DNA of 64,000 nucleotides from assembly GCA_031422315.1 (NCBI GenBank), contig JANOQN010000014.1:85218-149217 (forward strand). The letters are read 5' to 3'. The first letter of the stretch is position 1, and every line of letters starts with the position of its first letter. The notes under the pieces are model-generated. The model did not search any database. It was not told the origin of the DNA and saw only the letters and a program-made list of their open reading frames with translations. This stretch comes from JANNYA01 sp031422315. GTDB lineage: Bacteria > Pseudomonadota > Gammaproteobacteria > Xanthomonadales > SZUA-5. Positions 51,924-60,217 of the stretch are shown here, in pieces. Both the position numbers and the translations under genes were made by a program.

Positions 51924-52663
51924 GTACGTGGCTCCGTGAGAGGCATTCGCAGCAATACCCGCGTGCCGCCGATAGACGCTGCGCGCCAAGTAATATTGCC
52001 AGCAACTTTTTCAGCGCGTTCGCGCATATTGCTCATACCTGAGCCTCTTTGGCTGTTTACCGGTGAACTTGGGCCATTTGGCAGGCCAACACCATCATCG
52101 CTAATGTCTAAATCAACGGACTGTTCGGTGCCTTGCACACGAATTTTCAGGGCTTTGGCCTGCGCATGTTTGATCACATTGGATAGCGCTTCGCGAACGA
52201 TCCGAAATAAATGCAGTACCTGCGCTTGTGAGAGCTGCGCATCGCTTGCAATAGCTTTAACGTGCCAATCGAGCTCAATTTGCGCACCGCGCAAACGCGA
52301 GCGCGCCTCAAGCTCGATCTCAGCCAAAGTTTGACTCAGCGTGCCCGCGCAGCCCCGGCTGCGGCTCACCACATCACGTAAGTCTTGAATACAGGTGCGG
52401 GCTAAATCAGCCATTTGCGGGTTGGGCGCTTCATAAACAAGCTGCAGTAATTTCGCGCCCAAGTCGTCGTGCAAGTCAGCATAAATACGCGCGCGTTCGG
52501 CATTGACAGCCTCGGCTTGATTGAAAGCGGCTTGCGCTGCGTAAATTTCAGCGCGCTTCTTACTGGCTTCTTGCTGGCTTTGCCTCAGCGTGTAGGTCAA
52601 CCAAGCAGCCAAGGCAAGACCAATTACGGCAAAAATTAGGGTTAAGTTCAAGGATTGCCGCAT
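51920..52663 (-). CDS. NarX-type sensor histidine kinase without an obvious input domain
   Basis: A 247-residue kinase with one N-terminal membrane helix (LNLTLIFAVIGLALAAWLTY), a coiled-coil segment (QQEASKKRAEIYAAQAAFNQ) and the HisKA_3 acceptor His in YADLHDDLGAKLLQLVYEA. The ATPase part has IVREALSNVIKHAQA and DISDDGVGLPNG with GSGMSNMRERA. No sensory domain of any size is present, so the signal must act on the membrane segment or a partner protein. The ATG at 52663 is preceded by AGAGG. It is divergent from the kinase-like gene at 52790. Confidence 0.9.
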   Translation of the reverse strand: MRQSLNLTLIFAVIGLALAAWLTYTLRQSQQEASKKRAEIYAAQAAFNQAEAVNAERARIYADLHDDLGAKLLQLVYEAPNPQMADLARTCIQDLRDVVSRSRGCAGTLSQTLAEIELEARSRLRGAQIELDWHVKAIASDAQLSQAQVLHLFRIVREALSNVIKHAQAKALKIRVQGTEQSVDLDISDDGVGLPNGPSSPVNSQRGSGMSNMRERAEKVAGNITWRAASIGGTRVLLRMPLTEPRT

Positions 52664-52789
52664 CAAAAGCCTCTGTTAGGCCTGATTCTAACGAAATTCC
52701 CGTGCAAACCTAGGATTTATGCTGACCGGTGGCGCAACGCTGCCGTACGCTTCGCGCTAAACTTACGCAAATTCTCAAGTGTGACCCAC

Positions 52790-54583
52790 ATGACGCAACC
52801 TAGCATTCCTGGCTACCGAATTATTCGCCCTTTGAGCGAAAGCCGAAGAGCCAATGTTTATTTGGCCGAACAAACCTCTCTACAGCGCACGATTGCGCTC
52901 AAGATTTTAAACATTGACGTCAGCCGTGATGAAGGCTCCAGGCGCCGGGTGATTGACGAAGGCAAGTCAGCAGCAAGGCTCACGCACCCCAATTTGCTTG
53001 GCGTGTTTGATATTGGCGAAAGCGATGGCCGGCACTACATCGCCACCGAATACGTATCCGGCGGCACACTGCGCGATAAGCTCAATCAAGGCCCAATATC
53101 GCTTGATCAAGCGCTCGCGATTACCCGAGATTTAGCAAACGGACTGGCGTTTTTACACACCTCCGGTTTTCTGCACCGCGATATCAAACCGACCAATATT
53201 CTGTTCCGCGAGGACGGCATGGCGGTTTTGGGGGAATCCGGCGTTTCCCGTGCGGTTGGCGCGAACACGCCAGAACCCGACGTTGCTTTTGGCAGCCCGC
53301 ACTACATGAGCCCCGAGCGCGCGCAAGCGATGCCATCCGATGGCCGCAGTGATCTTTACAGCTTAGGCGTGGTGCTGTGGGAAATTTTAACGGGTAGCCC
53401 GCCGTTTGATGACGAAGATCCATTTACCGTTGCGATTCAACATATCAGTGCGCCCGTGCCAAAGCTAACCGGTTCATTAGCGGGTTTGCAGCCACTGATT
53501 GATCGACTCATGGCGAAGCTACCCGCCAATCGGCTCGCCAACGCAGGCCAGCTGGTCAGCGCGCTAGAGCAAAACATAGCGGCGCGAAACACCAGTTTGC
53601 AGACTACCGCGCACCCGATTATCACAAATCAATCGGCCGCTAGCGCGCCACCTAAACAGCATCCGCTCAGTCAAAACGCAGCGCCAAGCTTCGATGAGCC
53701 AGCATCAATCCAAAAAGTACAGGGCCAGATCGTACCGAGCCCAATTGCACCGAGCCCTGAAACCTCGGTCATGCCGTTACCGCAAGGGTTGGCATCAACA
53801 CCCACGATTGGCGAAGCAACCAAAGTCGTTGAGCCCATCAAAGCGCCAAAACCCGCGCCGCAATCCACAATGGTAGTTCCTAGAGCCGCGCAGCCGCCCG
53901 CGATGCCACCACTTGGATCAGCGCCTGTAGTGTCAATTTCAAACGAGACTATTGTTGCGCCAGTGCTGCCCATGCAGGCAAAAATGCCAGCAGCGCCAAT
54001 GCCTCCTCTCATGGCGCCGATGCAACCCGATCGGCAATTTACCGCGCCGCAAATGACCGCCAGCGCTGGATTCCCACCGTCTGGCTTGCCTATGGAAGTG
54101 CAAGCGCCGGCGGCAAAAACAAGTGTGTCTAAAAAATCCTCGAGCGCCGGTTGGCTATTATGGATCGGCGTGATTGGCCTACTCAGCGCGCTAGCAGCAG
54201 GCGTTTGGTACTACCGCCAAACTCAAGAAAAACCCATGCAGCCGCCCAGCGTTAACCAAAATCAGCTGGGCGATGCGGGCGCAAGCACGCAAACAACGAT
54301 AGCCGATTTGCTAAAAAAGGCCGAATCTAGAGAGCGAGGCGGCGATTTAATCATTCCAGAAGACGATTGCGCGGCACATTTTTATGCTGAAGTACTGGCA
54401 ATTGATCCAAACAACAGCAGCGCGCTAGTGGGCATTGAAGGCGTAATCAGCACGATAGATGATCAGATCGTCGCAGCTCTCAATGAAGGCACGCAAGCCA
54501 AAGCCAGAGGGCTAATTGAAGCCGCGCAAAAGCATTTCCCCGACAATAAGCGGCTTAAAGAACTGAACCAATCAATTCAGTAG
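52790..54583 (+). CDS. Ser/Thr kinase-like protein, probable pseudokinase
   Basis: A 597-residue protein with a kinase fold (about residues 8-265), a long Pro/Ala linker, one membrane helix (WLLWIGVIGLLSALAAGVWY) and a C-terminal TPR-like helical domain (about 500-597). The catalytic loop FLHRDIKPTNILF and the lysine in TIALKILNID are intact, and GSPHYMSPERA is present. Two things are wrong: the glycine loop reads IIRPLSESRRANVYLAEQ, and the Mg-binding DFG is ESG (GMAVLGESGVSRAVG). Catalysis should therefore be weak or absent. It contrasts with the fully intact kinase at 46430-48109. A scaffold or sensor role is likely. The ATG at 52790 is preferred. Confidence 0.85.
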   Translation: MTQPSIPGYRIIRPLSESRRANVYLAEQTSLQRTIALKILNIDVSRDEGSRRRVIDEGKSAARLTHPNLLGVFDIGESDGRHYIATEYVSGGTLRDKLNQGPISLDQALAITRDLANGLAFLHTSGFLHRDIKPTNILFREDGMAVLGESGVSRAVGANTPEPDVAFGSPHYMSPERAQAMPSDGRSDLYSLGVVLWEILTGSPPFDDEDPFTVAIQHISAPVPKLTGSLAGLQPLIDRLMAKLPANRLANAGQLVSALEQNIAARNTSLQTTAHPIITNQSAASAPPKQHPLSQNAAPSFDEPASIQKVQGQIVPSPIAPSPETSVMPLPQGLASTPTIGEATKVVEPIKAPKPAPQSTMVVPRAAQPPAMPPLGSAPVVSISNETIVAPVLPMQAKMPAAPMPPLMAPMQPDRQFTAPQMTASAGFPPSGLPMEVQAPAAKTSVSKKSSSAGWLLWIGVIGLLSALAAGVWYYRQTQEKPMQPPSVNQNQLGDAGASTQTTIADLLKKAESRERGGDLIIPEDDCAAHFYAEVLAIDPNNSSALVGIEGVISTIDDQIVAALNEGTQAKARGLIEAAQKHFPDNKRLKELNQSIQ

Positions 54584-54595
54584 AGGCTCACACGC

Positions 54596-54624
54596 TTGAC
54601 CCCGAGCGCTAGCTTCGCTTTAAT
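54596..54624 (+). promoter_or_regulatory. Sigma-70 promoter of the tRNA-Thr gene
   Basis: TTGACC (54596-54601) and TTTAAT (54619-54624) are separated by exactly 17 bases. The predicted start, about seven bases downstream, lies roughly ten bases before the mature tRNA. The match and position are good for a stable-RNA promoter. Confidence 0.7.
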
Positions 54625-54640
54625 CCATCCTCGAGATTTT

Positions 54641-54716
<76 letters not shown>

Positions 54717-54798
54717 TTAAAATCAATGAGTTACGCGTATTCTGGCGTAAATCAGATATTCCGAGGTACAATTTTGGTACACCTCAGAGTAAATTACA

Positions 54799-55845
54799 TT
54801 GGCAACACTGGTAAAGACCGCGCGCGGCTACAAAGCCGTCATCCGTAAAACTGGCTGGCCAACGCAGGCCAAATCCTTCGACACCAAGCGCAATGCGGAA
54901 AGCTGGGCTCGACAAGTTGAAGTCGACATGGAAAAAGGCGTCTACATAGACCGCGCAGGATCCACCAAGCTATCCATCGAGCAAGCGCTAGAACGCTATG
55001 AAGCGTCAGTCACGATCAACAAAAAACCATCCACCCAGAAAGGCGAGCGTGGTTTCATTCGCCAAGCCAAGGAAGAGCTTGGCCGCTATTCACTGGCAGC
55101 ACTGACCACAGAAGTCTTGGCCAAGTACCGCGATGGACTAACCGCGCGCGGCCTAAGCGGCGACACCGTGCGCCTAAAGCTGGCTTTGCTATCGAATCTC
55201 TACAACGTGGCCATGCGCGAATGGGGCTTGGGCTTGATACGCAACCCAGTTTCGCTGGTAAGCAAACCACGCTCTAATGCACGCGACCGGCGCTTAAAAA
55301 CCGATGAACTAAACAAGTTAGTAGCGCAGAGCATCAAGCACTCAAACCCGATGCTGGGCTGGATCGTGCAAATCGCGTTAGAAACAGGCATGCGCTCGAG
55401 CGAAATCACCGGCTTACGTTTGCGCCAGGTTGACACCGAACGCCGCCTAGTGCGCTTGGTAGACACTAAAAACGACTCTGCACGCACTGTGCCGATGACT
55501 CGCGAAGCGCAAGTGTTGTTTCAACAGGCGGTGGCAAACCCCTTGCGCCCTAAAGATTGCGACCTAGTGTTTTTTGGCGACCCTGGCGCAGATGGTCAAC
55601 GCCGGCCGTACAACTTCAACAAGATTTGGACCAACCTCAAGCAGAGCCTTGGGTTTGATGATTTGCGCTTTCATGACCTACGCCACGAAGCGGTTTCGCG
55701 CCTGGTTGAGAAAGGCTTAGGCGATCAAGAGGTGGCGGCGATTAGTGGGCATAAGAGCATGCAGATGCTCAAGCGATATACCCATTTGCGGGCTGAGGAT
55801 TTGGTGGGAAGGTTGGATGAGGTTCGAGGCAGGGGCAGCGAATAA
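54799..55845 (+). CDS. int: Tyrosine integrase of the mobile element
   Basis: A 348-residue phage/ICE-type integrase. The N-terminal arm-binding domain (ARGYKAVIRKTGWPTQAKSF) is followed by the core-binding domain (about 60-150). In the catalytic domain the Arg is in LETGMRSSEITGLRL, the His-Leu-Arg motif is RFHDLRHEAVSRLVEKG, and His and the nucleophilic Tyr are in AISGHKSMQMLKRYTHL. The start is a TTG at 54799, giving MATLVKTARGYKAV. The gene lies 82 bases from the tRNA-Thr 3' end and points into the element. Confidence 0.93.
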   Translation: MATLVKTARGYKAVIRKTGWPTQAKSFDTKRNAESWARQVEVDMEKGVYIDRAGSTKLSIEQALERYEASVTINKKPSTQKGERGFIRQAKEELGRYSLAALTTEVLAKYRDGLTARGLSGDTVRLKLALLSNLYNVAMREWGLGLIRNPVSLVSKPRSNARDRRLKTDELNKLVAQSIKHSNPMLGWIVQIALETGMRSSEITGLRLRQVDTERRLVRLVDTKNDSARTVPMTREAQVLFQQAVANPLRPKDCDLVFFGDPGADGQRRPYNFNKIWTNLKQSLGFDDLRFHDLRHEAVSRLVEKGLGDQEVAAISGHKSMQMLKRYTHLRAEDLVGRLDEVRGRGSE

Positions 55846-55846
55846 A

Positions 55847-57037
55847 ATGCTCTCCGAATCAAGCATCTTGAACAAAAGCAGCTATTTGCAGTGCAAAGAA
55901 CTGCTCGACAATTTTGCGCGCGATTACCTTCACCTCAAAACTGACAGCGTTCTCGGTTTGAATGCGCGCTCACTTAGCGTAGCGAGTAACTTAATCCTAG
56001 AGCTACGCACAATGATGCAAAAGCAGCAAAAAGCGCTTGCACTTTCGAGCGTTGTCAAGCTGATCAAGCGTAAATTACTTACGTCGCTCGAATCCGAAAT
56101 ACTTGAATCAGAAAGTCCACTTCTCATGCAATATTCGGGCTTTTTCTTGGCGCTCAAAAACGCGCCTACAGAGCAATTTGGTGAGCTGTTACAGAATCAA
56201 GAAGCCCTCATCAGTAAAGCTCTGGGTACCTGTCTGATTAGTAGCGATGAATTGATCGAAGAAAACTTTCCGCTTGTGGATCGCTTGGCAAATGCCGGCA
56301 AGTTTGGGTGGATGCTTCACTTCTGGCCTCGAACCCAGCGTGTTCCTGGCAAGTTCAATGCACGTGAGCGCAGGATTCCAGGCTGTTACAAATTTCAAAC
56401 GTTTTGCGCTCATTGCTGGCGAGCGCCAGAGCGAAGTTTTGATGCGCGAAAAAGTGAGCTGTATTGCTACGACCACAATCCTAACAACGGTTCAAAACAC
56501 CGCGCAAATTGGAAGCAAGCAGAGCGAAGGAAAGGCCGCTTCACATTGGTCTTAGAGGCTATTGAAGTTTGGGGCAATTATGGAGATCGACTTCTGTCTC
56601 CTGAGCTTTCTGCGCTGGCGGGTATTCGAGCCAGCCAAAAAATCCAGCTGGAAGCAAACACTCGATTTATTGCTTTGAAAATTGCAGAAAACCTTCCTCC
56701 GGTGGCGGAGAGCTCCGCATTTCGATTTAGGCGTGACATCGCTGGCAAAAGCGTTAAATTGTGTTTGGATTTAGGTGCTATCGGATCACTGCTTCTGTTC
56801 GCCTCGCTGAGAGAACAGCATGACGCGACTGGAAGCGCGCTGAAAACGCTTAATGACTACGCAGCTGCATGGCTTGAGTTAGCGGGGGAAAAAATTTCGA
56901 TTCAAGCTGTCCATAAAAGACAAGTAAGTGCGTTAAGTCTCATGGGCTCAATCGACACAGACCAATCCACGGCGATTCTCGGCTGGTGGCCGCTTTTAAA
57001 TCAAACGAGACAAGGCATGCAAAATGCGCTTAGTTAA
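55847..57037 (+). CDS. Unknown protein with a zinc-ribbon-like CxxC...CxxH motif
   Basis: A 396-residue protein that starts at the ATG at 55847, one base after the integrase stop codon. The N-terminal half is helical (LELRTMMQKQQKALALSSVV). Around residue 185 it has FCAHCWRAPERSFDARKSEL then YCYDHNPNNGSKHRANWKQA, a C-x2-C...C-x2-H layout that could bind zinc. Similar YCxxH stretches occur in DNA-associated proteins of integrative elements. It lacks membrane segments. Its place after the integrase suggests a role in recombination or element control, but the family is not recognised. Confidence 0.65.
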   Translation: MLSESSILNKSSYLQCKELLDNFARDYLHLKTDSVLGLNARSLSVASNLILELRTMMQKQQKALALSSVVKLIKRKLLTSLESEILESESPLLMQYSGFFLALKNAPTEQFGELLQNQEALISKALGTCLISSDELIEENFPLVDRLANAGKFGWMLHFWPRTQRVPGKFNARERRIPGCYKFQTFCAHCWRAPERSFDARKSELYCYDHNPNNGSKHRANWKQAERRKGRFTLVLEAIEVWGNYGDRLLSPELSALAGIRASQKIQLEANTRFIALKIAENLPPVAESSAFRFRRDIAGKSVKLCLDLGAIGSLLLFASLREQHDATGSALKTLNDYAAAWLELAGEKISIQAVHKRQVSALSLMGSIDTDQSTAILGWWPLLNQTRQGMQNALS

Positions 57038-57127
57038 TTTCAACCGCTTTCGGGATATTTTGGGCCACACGCAAAAATAAATGTGCATAGTCTTTCGGTC
57101 ACCTACGATTTTCTGCGGTGACCTGCG

Positions 57128-57391
57128 ATGCGCTACCAAGACGATAAAAATCAGACACACGACGAACGCGCGACTCAGATTGCAAGGGTGGAGAGCTCGC
57201 TATTTGAAAAGTACGGTTACTACCTAACGCTGCTTCAGCTCGCTGATTTATTGAAGCGAGCGCCTCAAGGCTTGCGTGTCACCATGTTTGAGCAAACGCC
57301 AACGGCGGAACGGCTTCGAGCAGCACGTTTAAAAATCGGCAGAAGCCTGTATTTCGATGTGAAAAAAGTGGCGGAAATGCTGGTCGCCTAG
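57128..57391 (+). CDS. Small HTH-like protein next to repA
   Basis: An 87-residue protein. The C-terminal two thirds read YYLTLLQLADLLKRAPQGLR and RLRAARLKIGRSLYFDVKKV, which resembles a short helix-turn-helix / excisionase-like domain of plasmid-borne regulators. The start is the ATG at 57128 with GGTGA nearby. The repA gene follows directly, so it may regulate replication or excision. The assignment is tentative. Confidence 0.6.
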   Translation: MRYQDDKNQTHDERATQIARVESSLFEKYGYYLTLLQLADLLKRAPQGLRVTMFEQTPTAERLRAARLKIGRSLYFDVKKVAEMLVA

Positions 57392-57400
57392 TTGATTTCG

Positions 57401-58327
57401 ATGGCCGTGGACGGAGAACTCGAAAAGCGCATCGTTGCCTTGAATGCGCGGATTAAATCGCGCGCACATCGCAACAGCAGCAAGTTTATAAGCGAGTGTT
57501 TAAACATCCAAGCTGAGTCGGCGCAACAGACTGGCGAAGTCGGCTACATGGCGCGCGTCTTGGTGCAAGCAACCCTTCCGCACAGCCAAACTCCAGGCAA
57601 TCACTTTAAACGCACCAATGGTTCGCTGACAGTTGAACTGGTAGCGAGCAGTAAAGGACTTCCATACGGCAGCTATCCACGCCTTTTGCTGGCGTGGATG
57701 ACCACGGAAGCGGTGCGTACCAAATCGCCAACGCTGCAGCTGGGAGATAGCCTCTCAAAATTCATGGCAAACCTTGGATTAAGCGCAACCGGTGGACGTT
57801 GGGGGTCCATTCCCAGGCTTAAAGACCAGGCACTGCGACTTTTCGGTAGCTTTGTTACGGCGCACGACGCGCTTAAGCAAAACGATCGCGGCCGCAACAT
57901 CATGGTGGCAGACGAGTGGGACCTGTGGTGGGACCCCGCGCAAACGGTGCAACAATCTTTGTTTGGCTCGTGGGTCAAGCTCACAGATCGCTTTTTCAAC
58001 GAAGTGACCGAAAGACCGGTACCGCTTGATATGCGCGCCATCCGGGCACTCAAGAAGTCGCCGCTAGCTTTGGATATTTACGCGTGGGCAACCTACCGCG
58101 CCAGCTACTTGCCGCGTAAGACGCCGATCAAATGGGAATCGCTGCAGCAACAATTTGGCAGCGGTTACCCCGAAACAGCGCAGGGAAAGCGCAATTTTAA
58201 AAAGAGTTTTTTGGAGACTTTGCGAAAAGTCGGAACCGCTTACCCAGACTTGCGCTCATGCATCTATGAAGAAAAGAACAACCTTGTGCTGATGCCGATG
58301 TCGCCTCACGTTAGGAAATCTAAGTAA
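57401..58327 (+). CDS. repA: Plasmid replication initiator (RepA family)
   Basis: A 308-residue initiator of the RepA_C (PF04796-like) type. Recognisable parts are FISECLNIQAESAQQTGEVG, LPYGSYPRLLLAWMTTEAVR, LSKFMANLGLSATGGRWGSI and RAIRALKKSPLALDIYAWAT, followed by PIKWESLQQQFGSGYPETAQ. The ATG at 57401 is preferred; a TTG at 57392 directly after the upstream stop is possible. The iteron origin begins about 290 bases after its stop. Such proteins bind iterons and open the origin with DnaA. Their presence in an element that also has an integrase is notable. Confidence 0.88.
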   Translation: MAVDGELEKRIVALNARIKSRAHRNSSKFISECLNIQAESAQQTGEVGYMARVLVQATLPHSQTPGNHFKRTNGSLTVELVASSKGLPYGSYPRLLLAWMTTEAVRTKSPTLQLGDSLSKFMANLGLSATGGRWGSIPRLKDQALRLFGSFVTAHDALKQNDRGRNIMVADEWDLWWDPAQTVQQSLFGSWVKLTDRFFNEVTERPVPLDMRAIRALKKSPLALDIYAWATYRASYLPRKTPIKWESLQQQFGSGYPETAQGKRNFKKSFLETLRKVGTAYPDLRSCIYEEKNNLVLMPMSPHVRKSK

Positions 58328-58615
58328 GCACAAGGCCAGCCCTTTTACTCAATGCCAAACTGCGGCCCGGGCAACGTCTAACGACATTGCAAAGAAATCA
58401 GTAAATTGCAGTGGCGCAAAATTGTATTGTGCAATACAAAGTTGGAAAGCATGCTGCGAGCCTCACACCATTCCGTGATTTATCACTGAGTGAGCGCATC
58501 AACTGGTGTTCATTCCGCGCCCCGTCTTGTATAGCGGGATTACTAAAGGCACGAAAGGCGGTGAGTGCCCAAAACAGGGAGACGGTGACAGCTAAAACGC
58601 GCCGGCGCGCGACCA

Positions 58616-58844
58616 CGCATAAACGGTACCGCTTCGGTGGATAAGCCTGTGGATTGCGCTACTTATCCACGCATAAACGGTACCGCTTTTCCCCGAGCTT
58701 TTACGCATAAACGGTACCGCCTTTGCGCATAAACGGTACCGCCAACACCCCGCAAACCCTTTCAGGCATTGGCTTTGCGAGCCCCTCCTGTAGTTCTATC
58801 CTATAGAAATCCTATAGTAGTAGGCAGGTCGAATTTGTGGATAA
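58616..58844. other. oriV: Iteron-type replication origin (oriV)
   Basis: Four identical 17-bp iterons, CGCATAAACGGTACCGC, lie at 58616, 58670, 58704 and 58726, all in one direction, the last two spaced by 22 bp. A perfect DnaA box, TGTGGATAA, lies at 58836-58844. Near matches are GGTGGATAA (58636-58644) and TTATCCACG (58663-58671). An AT-rich stretch with repeated CCTATAG (about 58799-58817) lies between. The layout, just downstream of repA, is that of a RepA/DnaA-dependent plasmid origin. The stretch 58328-58879 holds no convincing gene. Confidence 0.9.
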
Positions 58845-58879
58845 CTTGGATAGCTTCTTAAAAACTGCTTTTGAAATCC

Positions 58880-59113
58880 TTACAAAAGCAGGTCGTTGAG
58901 CGGCAAATCCAGCGCTTTCGCCAATGTCACCATCATTTCCAATGAAGGGTTCGCTTTGCCAAGCTCAATCTGGCTAATGAAGGCGGTGGTGATCCCAGTT
59001 TCTTTGTGCAGCGTGCATTGGCTAATGCGCTTAATCTTGCGCGCGCCCTTAAACTTTTTCCCCACGCGTTGCTTCAGCTCTTCTATGGCGTCGGTTTGTC
59101 GTTTTTTACCCAT
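58880..59113 (-). CDS. XRE-family helix-turn-helix regulator
   Basis: A 77-residue single-domain repressor. The HTH reads ISQCTLHKETGITTAFISQI then ELGKANPSLEMMVTLAKALD, a standard Cro/CI-like fold. The ATG at 59113 follows AAGGA. It is the last gene of the transfer operon and faces the iteron origin, so it could control copy number or transfer genes. No operator dyad was identified. Confidence 0.88.
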   Translation of the reverse strand: MGKKRQTDAIEELKQRVGKKFKGARKIKRISQCTLHKETGITTAFISQIELGKANPSLEMMVTLAKALDLPLNDLLL

Positions 59114-59136
59114 CGCGTATTCCTTGGCTTTGGCTT

Positions 59137-59424
59137 CTAAAGCAAGCGGTCAATCTCGGCTTGGTCAAGTTCGAAAGCAATCAACTTAGCCACATCTGGA
59201 ATCACTGCGCACCAGGAGGGGCCAATGCGATCCATTGCTTCGGCAATGGAGAAATTCATGGCCTTTAACCAGTGCCATCGATTGAGCACTATTGCGATAG
59301 CTAGGCGCTCGCCAGTCGATTGGGCCTCCCAAGTTGCTTGACTGCCTTCAATTACTTGGCGAGCTTTGCTCAGCAGGTGCTGAAACTCACGGCTTGAGGC
59401 GTCGCTAGTCGTTATTTTGCTCAA
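59137..59424 (-). CDS. Hypothetical protein (95 aa) of the transfer operon
   Basis: A 95-residue soluble protein with helices (LLSKARQVIEGSQATWEAQS; LAIAIVLNRWHWLKAMNFSI) and an acidic C-terminus. The start is a TTG at 59424 that overlaps the stop of the preceding gene (TTGA), so it is translated with it. I do not recognise it. The XRE gene follows 23 bases later. Confidence 0.65.
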   Translation of the reverse strand: MSKITTSDASSREFQHLLSKARQVIEGSQATWEAQSTGERLAIAIVLNRWHWLKAMNFSIAEAMDRIGPSWCAVIPDVAKLIAFELDQAEIDRLL

Positions 59425-60071
59425 ACTTGACTCTCCAACTCGGGAAGCTCAGGCGGCAGCAAATCTTCAAAGCCTTCAAAAAACTCGGTGCGTTGCGCGT
59501 CAGTCATGGCCAAAATGATGGGGCTGATTGCGCACGCGGTGCGCTCTTCAAAGGCTGCAATCACGTCCAGGCAACCGCCAACATCGTTTTGCTTGGCTGC
59601 TAATGGCACAAGCCAGCCTTGGCGCACCAAGTCAAGCACCTGAGCCAAGTGCAAACTGGAGACCATGGCATGGGAAAGGCTGCCGGCCCAATCCAAATCG
59701 TCTTCTGGCTCCGGTTCCTTTTGTTCGAGGATTGCAACCGGCGCGATGGCTGACAAAACCGGCATGTTTGTTTGCATGGGCGCGTTTTGTGACTCAATAC
59801 GCTGTGCGCCGAGCCGTTGCTCAAGGTCAAGAACCTTAAACACACCTCTCTGTGTACCGTCAAAGGCCTCGACTGCCTGCGACAGCATCGGTCTTGACGC
59901 AGGAACGCCTTTAGCCGCGCTATGCACCGGCGTTTGGGTGCTTGTCCGGGGTTGGGTTGCCCTAGCTGCCCAAGCACGCCTAAAGGCCTCGCCAGCGCGC
60001 ACGCTGAAAGTGGTGAGCAGGGCAAGCCCTGCCATGGTGTATCGAATAGCGTAAGCAATGGCCGCTTCCAT
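59421..60071 (-). CDS. Hypothetical membrane-associated protein of the transfer operon
   Basis: A 216-residue protein with one N-terminal hydrophobic segment (YAIRYTMAGLALLTTFSVRA). A Thr/Gln/Pro-rich linker (about 35-65) and a helical C-terminal domain (about 125-216) with two cysteines follow. The C-terminus is acidic (FEGFEDLLPPELPELESQV). The ATG at 60071 follows AAAGGAAA at the end of the 43-residue gene, three bases before. Its place after traG suggests a coupling-protein accessory. Family unknown. Confidence 0.65.
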   Translation of the reverse strand: MEAAIAYAIRYTMAGLALLTTFSVRAGEAFRRAWAARATQPRTSTQTPVHSAAKGVPASRPMLSQAVEAFDGTQRGVFKVLDLEQRLGAQRIESQNAPMQTNMPVLSAIAPVAILEQKEPEPEDDLDWAGSLSHAMVSSLHLAQVLDLVRQGWLVPLAAKQNDVGGCLDVIAAFEERTACAISPIILAMTDAQRTEFFEGFEDLLPPELPELESQV

Positions 60072-60074
60072 GGA

Positions 60075-60206
60075 TTATTTCCTTTTGTTTCTATTTCTGT
60101 GGTTACGCCAGAACCATTCACCGAAGCGAATGCTGAGCCCAACGCTTCTAATCGCGATAAAGAGCGCGGCGAAGATGACTAAAAAAACGCCAATAGCGAT
60201 TTCCAT
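60075..60206 (-). CDS. Small single-pass membrane protein (43 aa) between traG and the next gene
   Basis: A 43-codon gene read from the ATG at 60206, 11 bases after the traG stop, and ending three bases before the next start. The product has one membrane helix (IAIGVFLVIFAALFIAIRSV) followed by an amphipathic, basic, tryptophan-containing tail (WRNHRNRNKRK). By the positive-inside rule the tail should be cytoplasmic. Tight spacing on both sides, and a good ribosome-binding site for the next gene at its own end, support it. It may assist the coupling protein; function unknown. Confidence 0.7.
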   Translation of the reverse strand: MEIAIGVFLVIFAALFIAIRSVGLSIRFGEWFWRNHRNRNKRK

Positions 60207-60217
60207 GTCGCAAGTGC

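Noticed and set aside
58411..58644. 77-residue plus-strand frame between repA and the origin
   Set aside because: It starts at a GTG without a ribosome-binding site and ends inside the first iteron; conservation would be needed to accept it.
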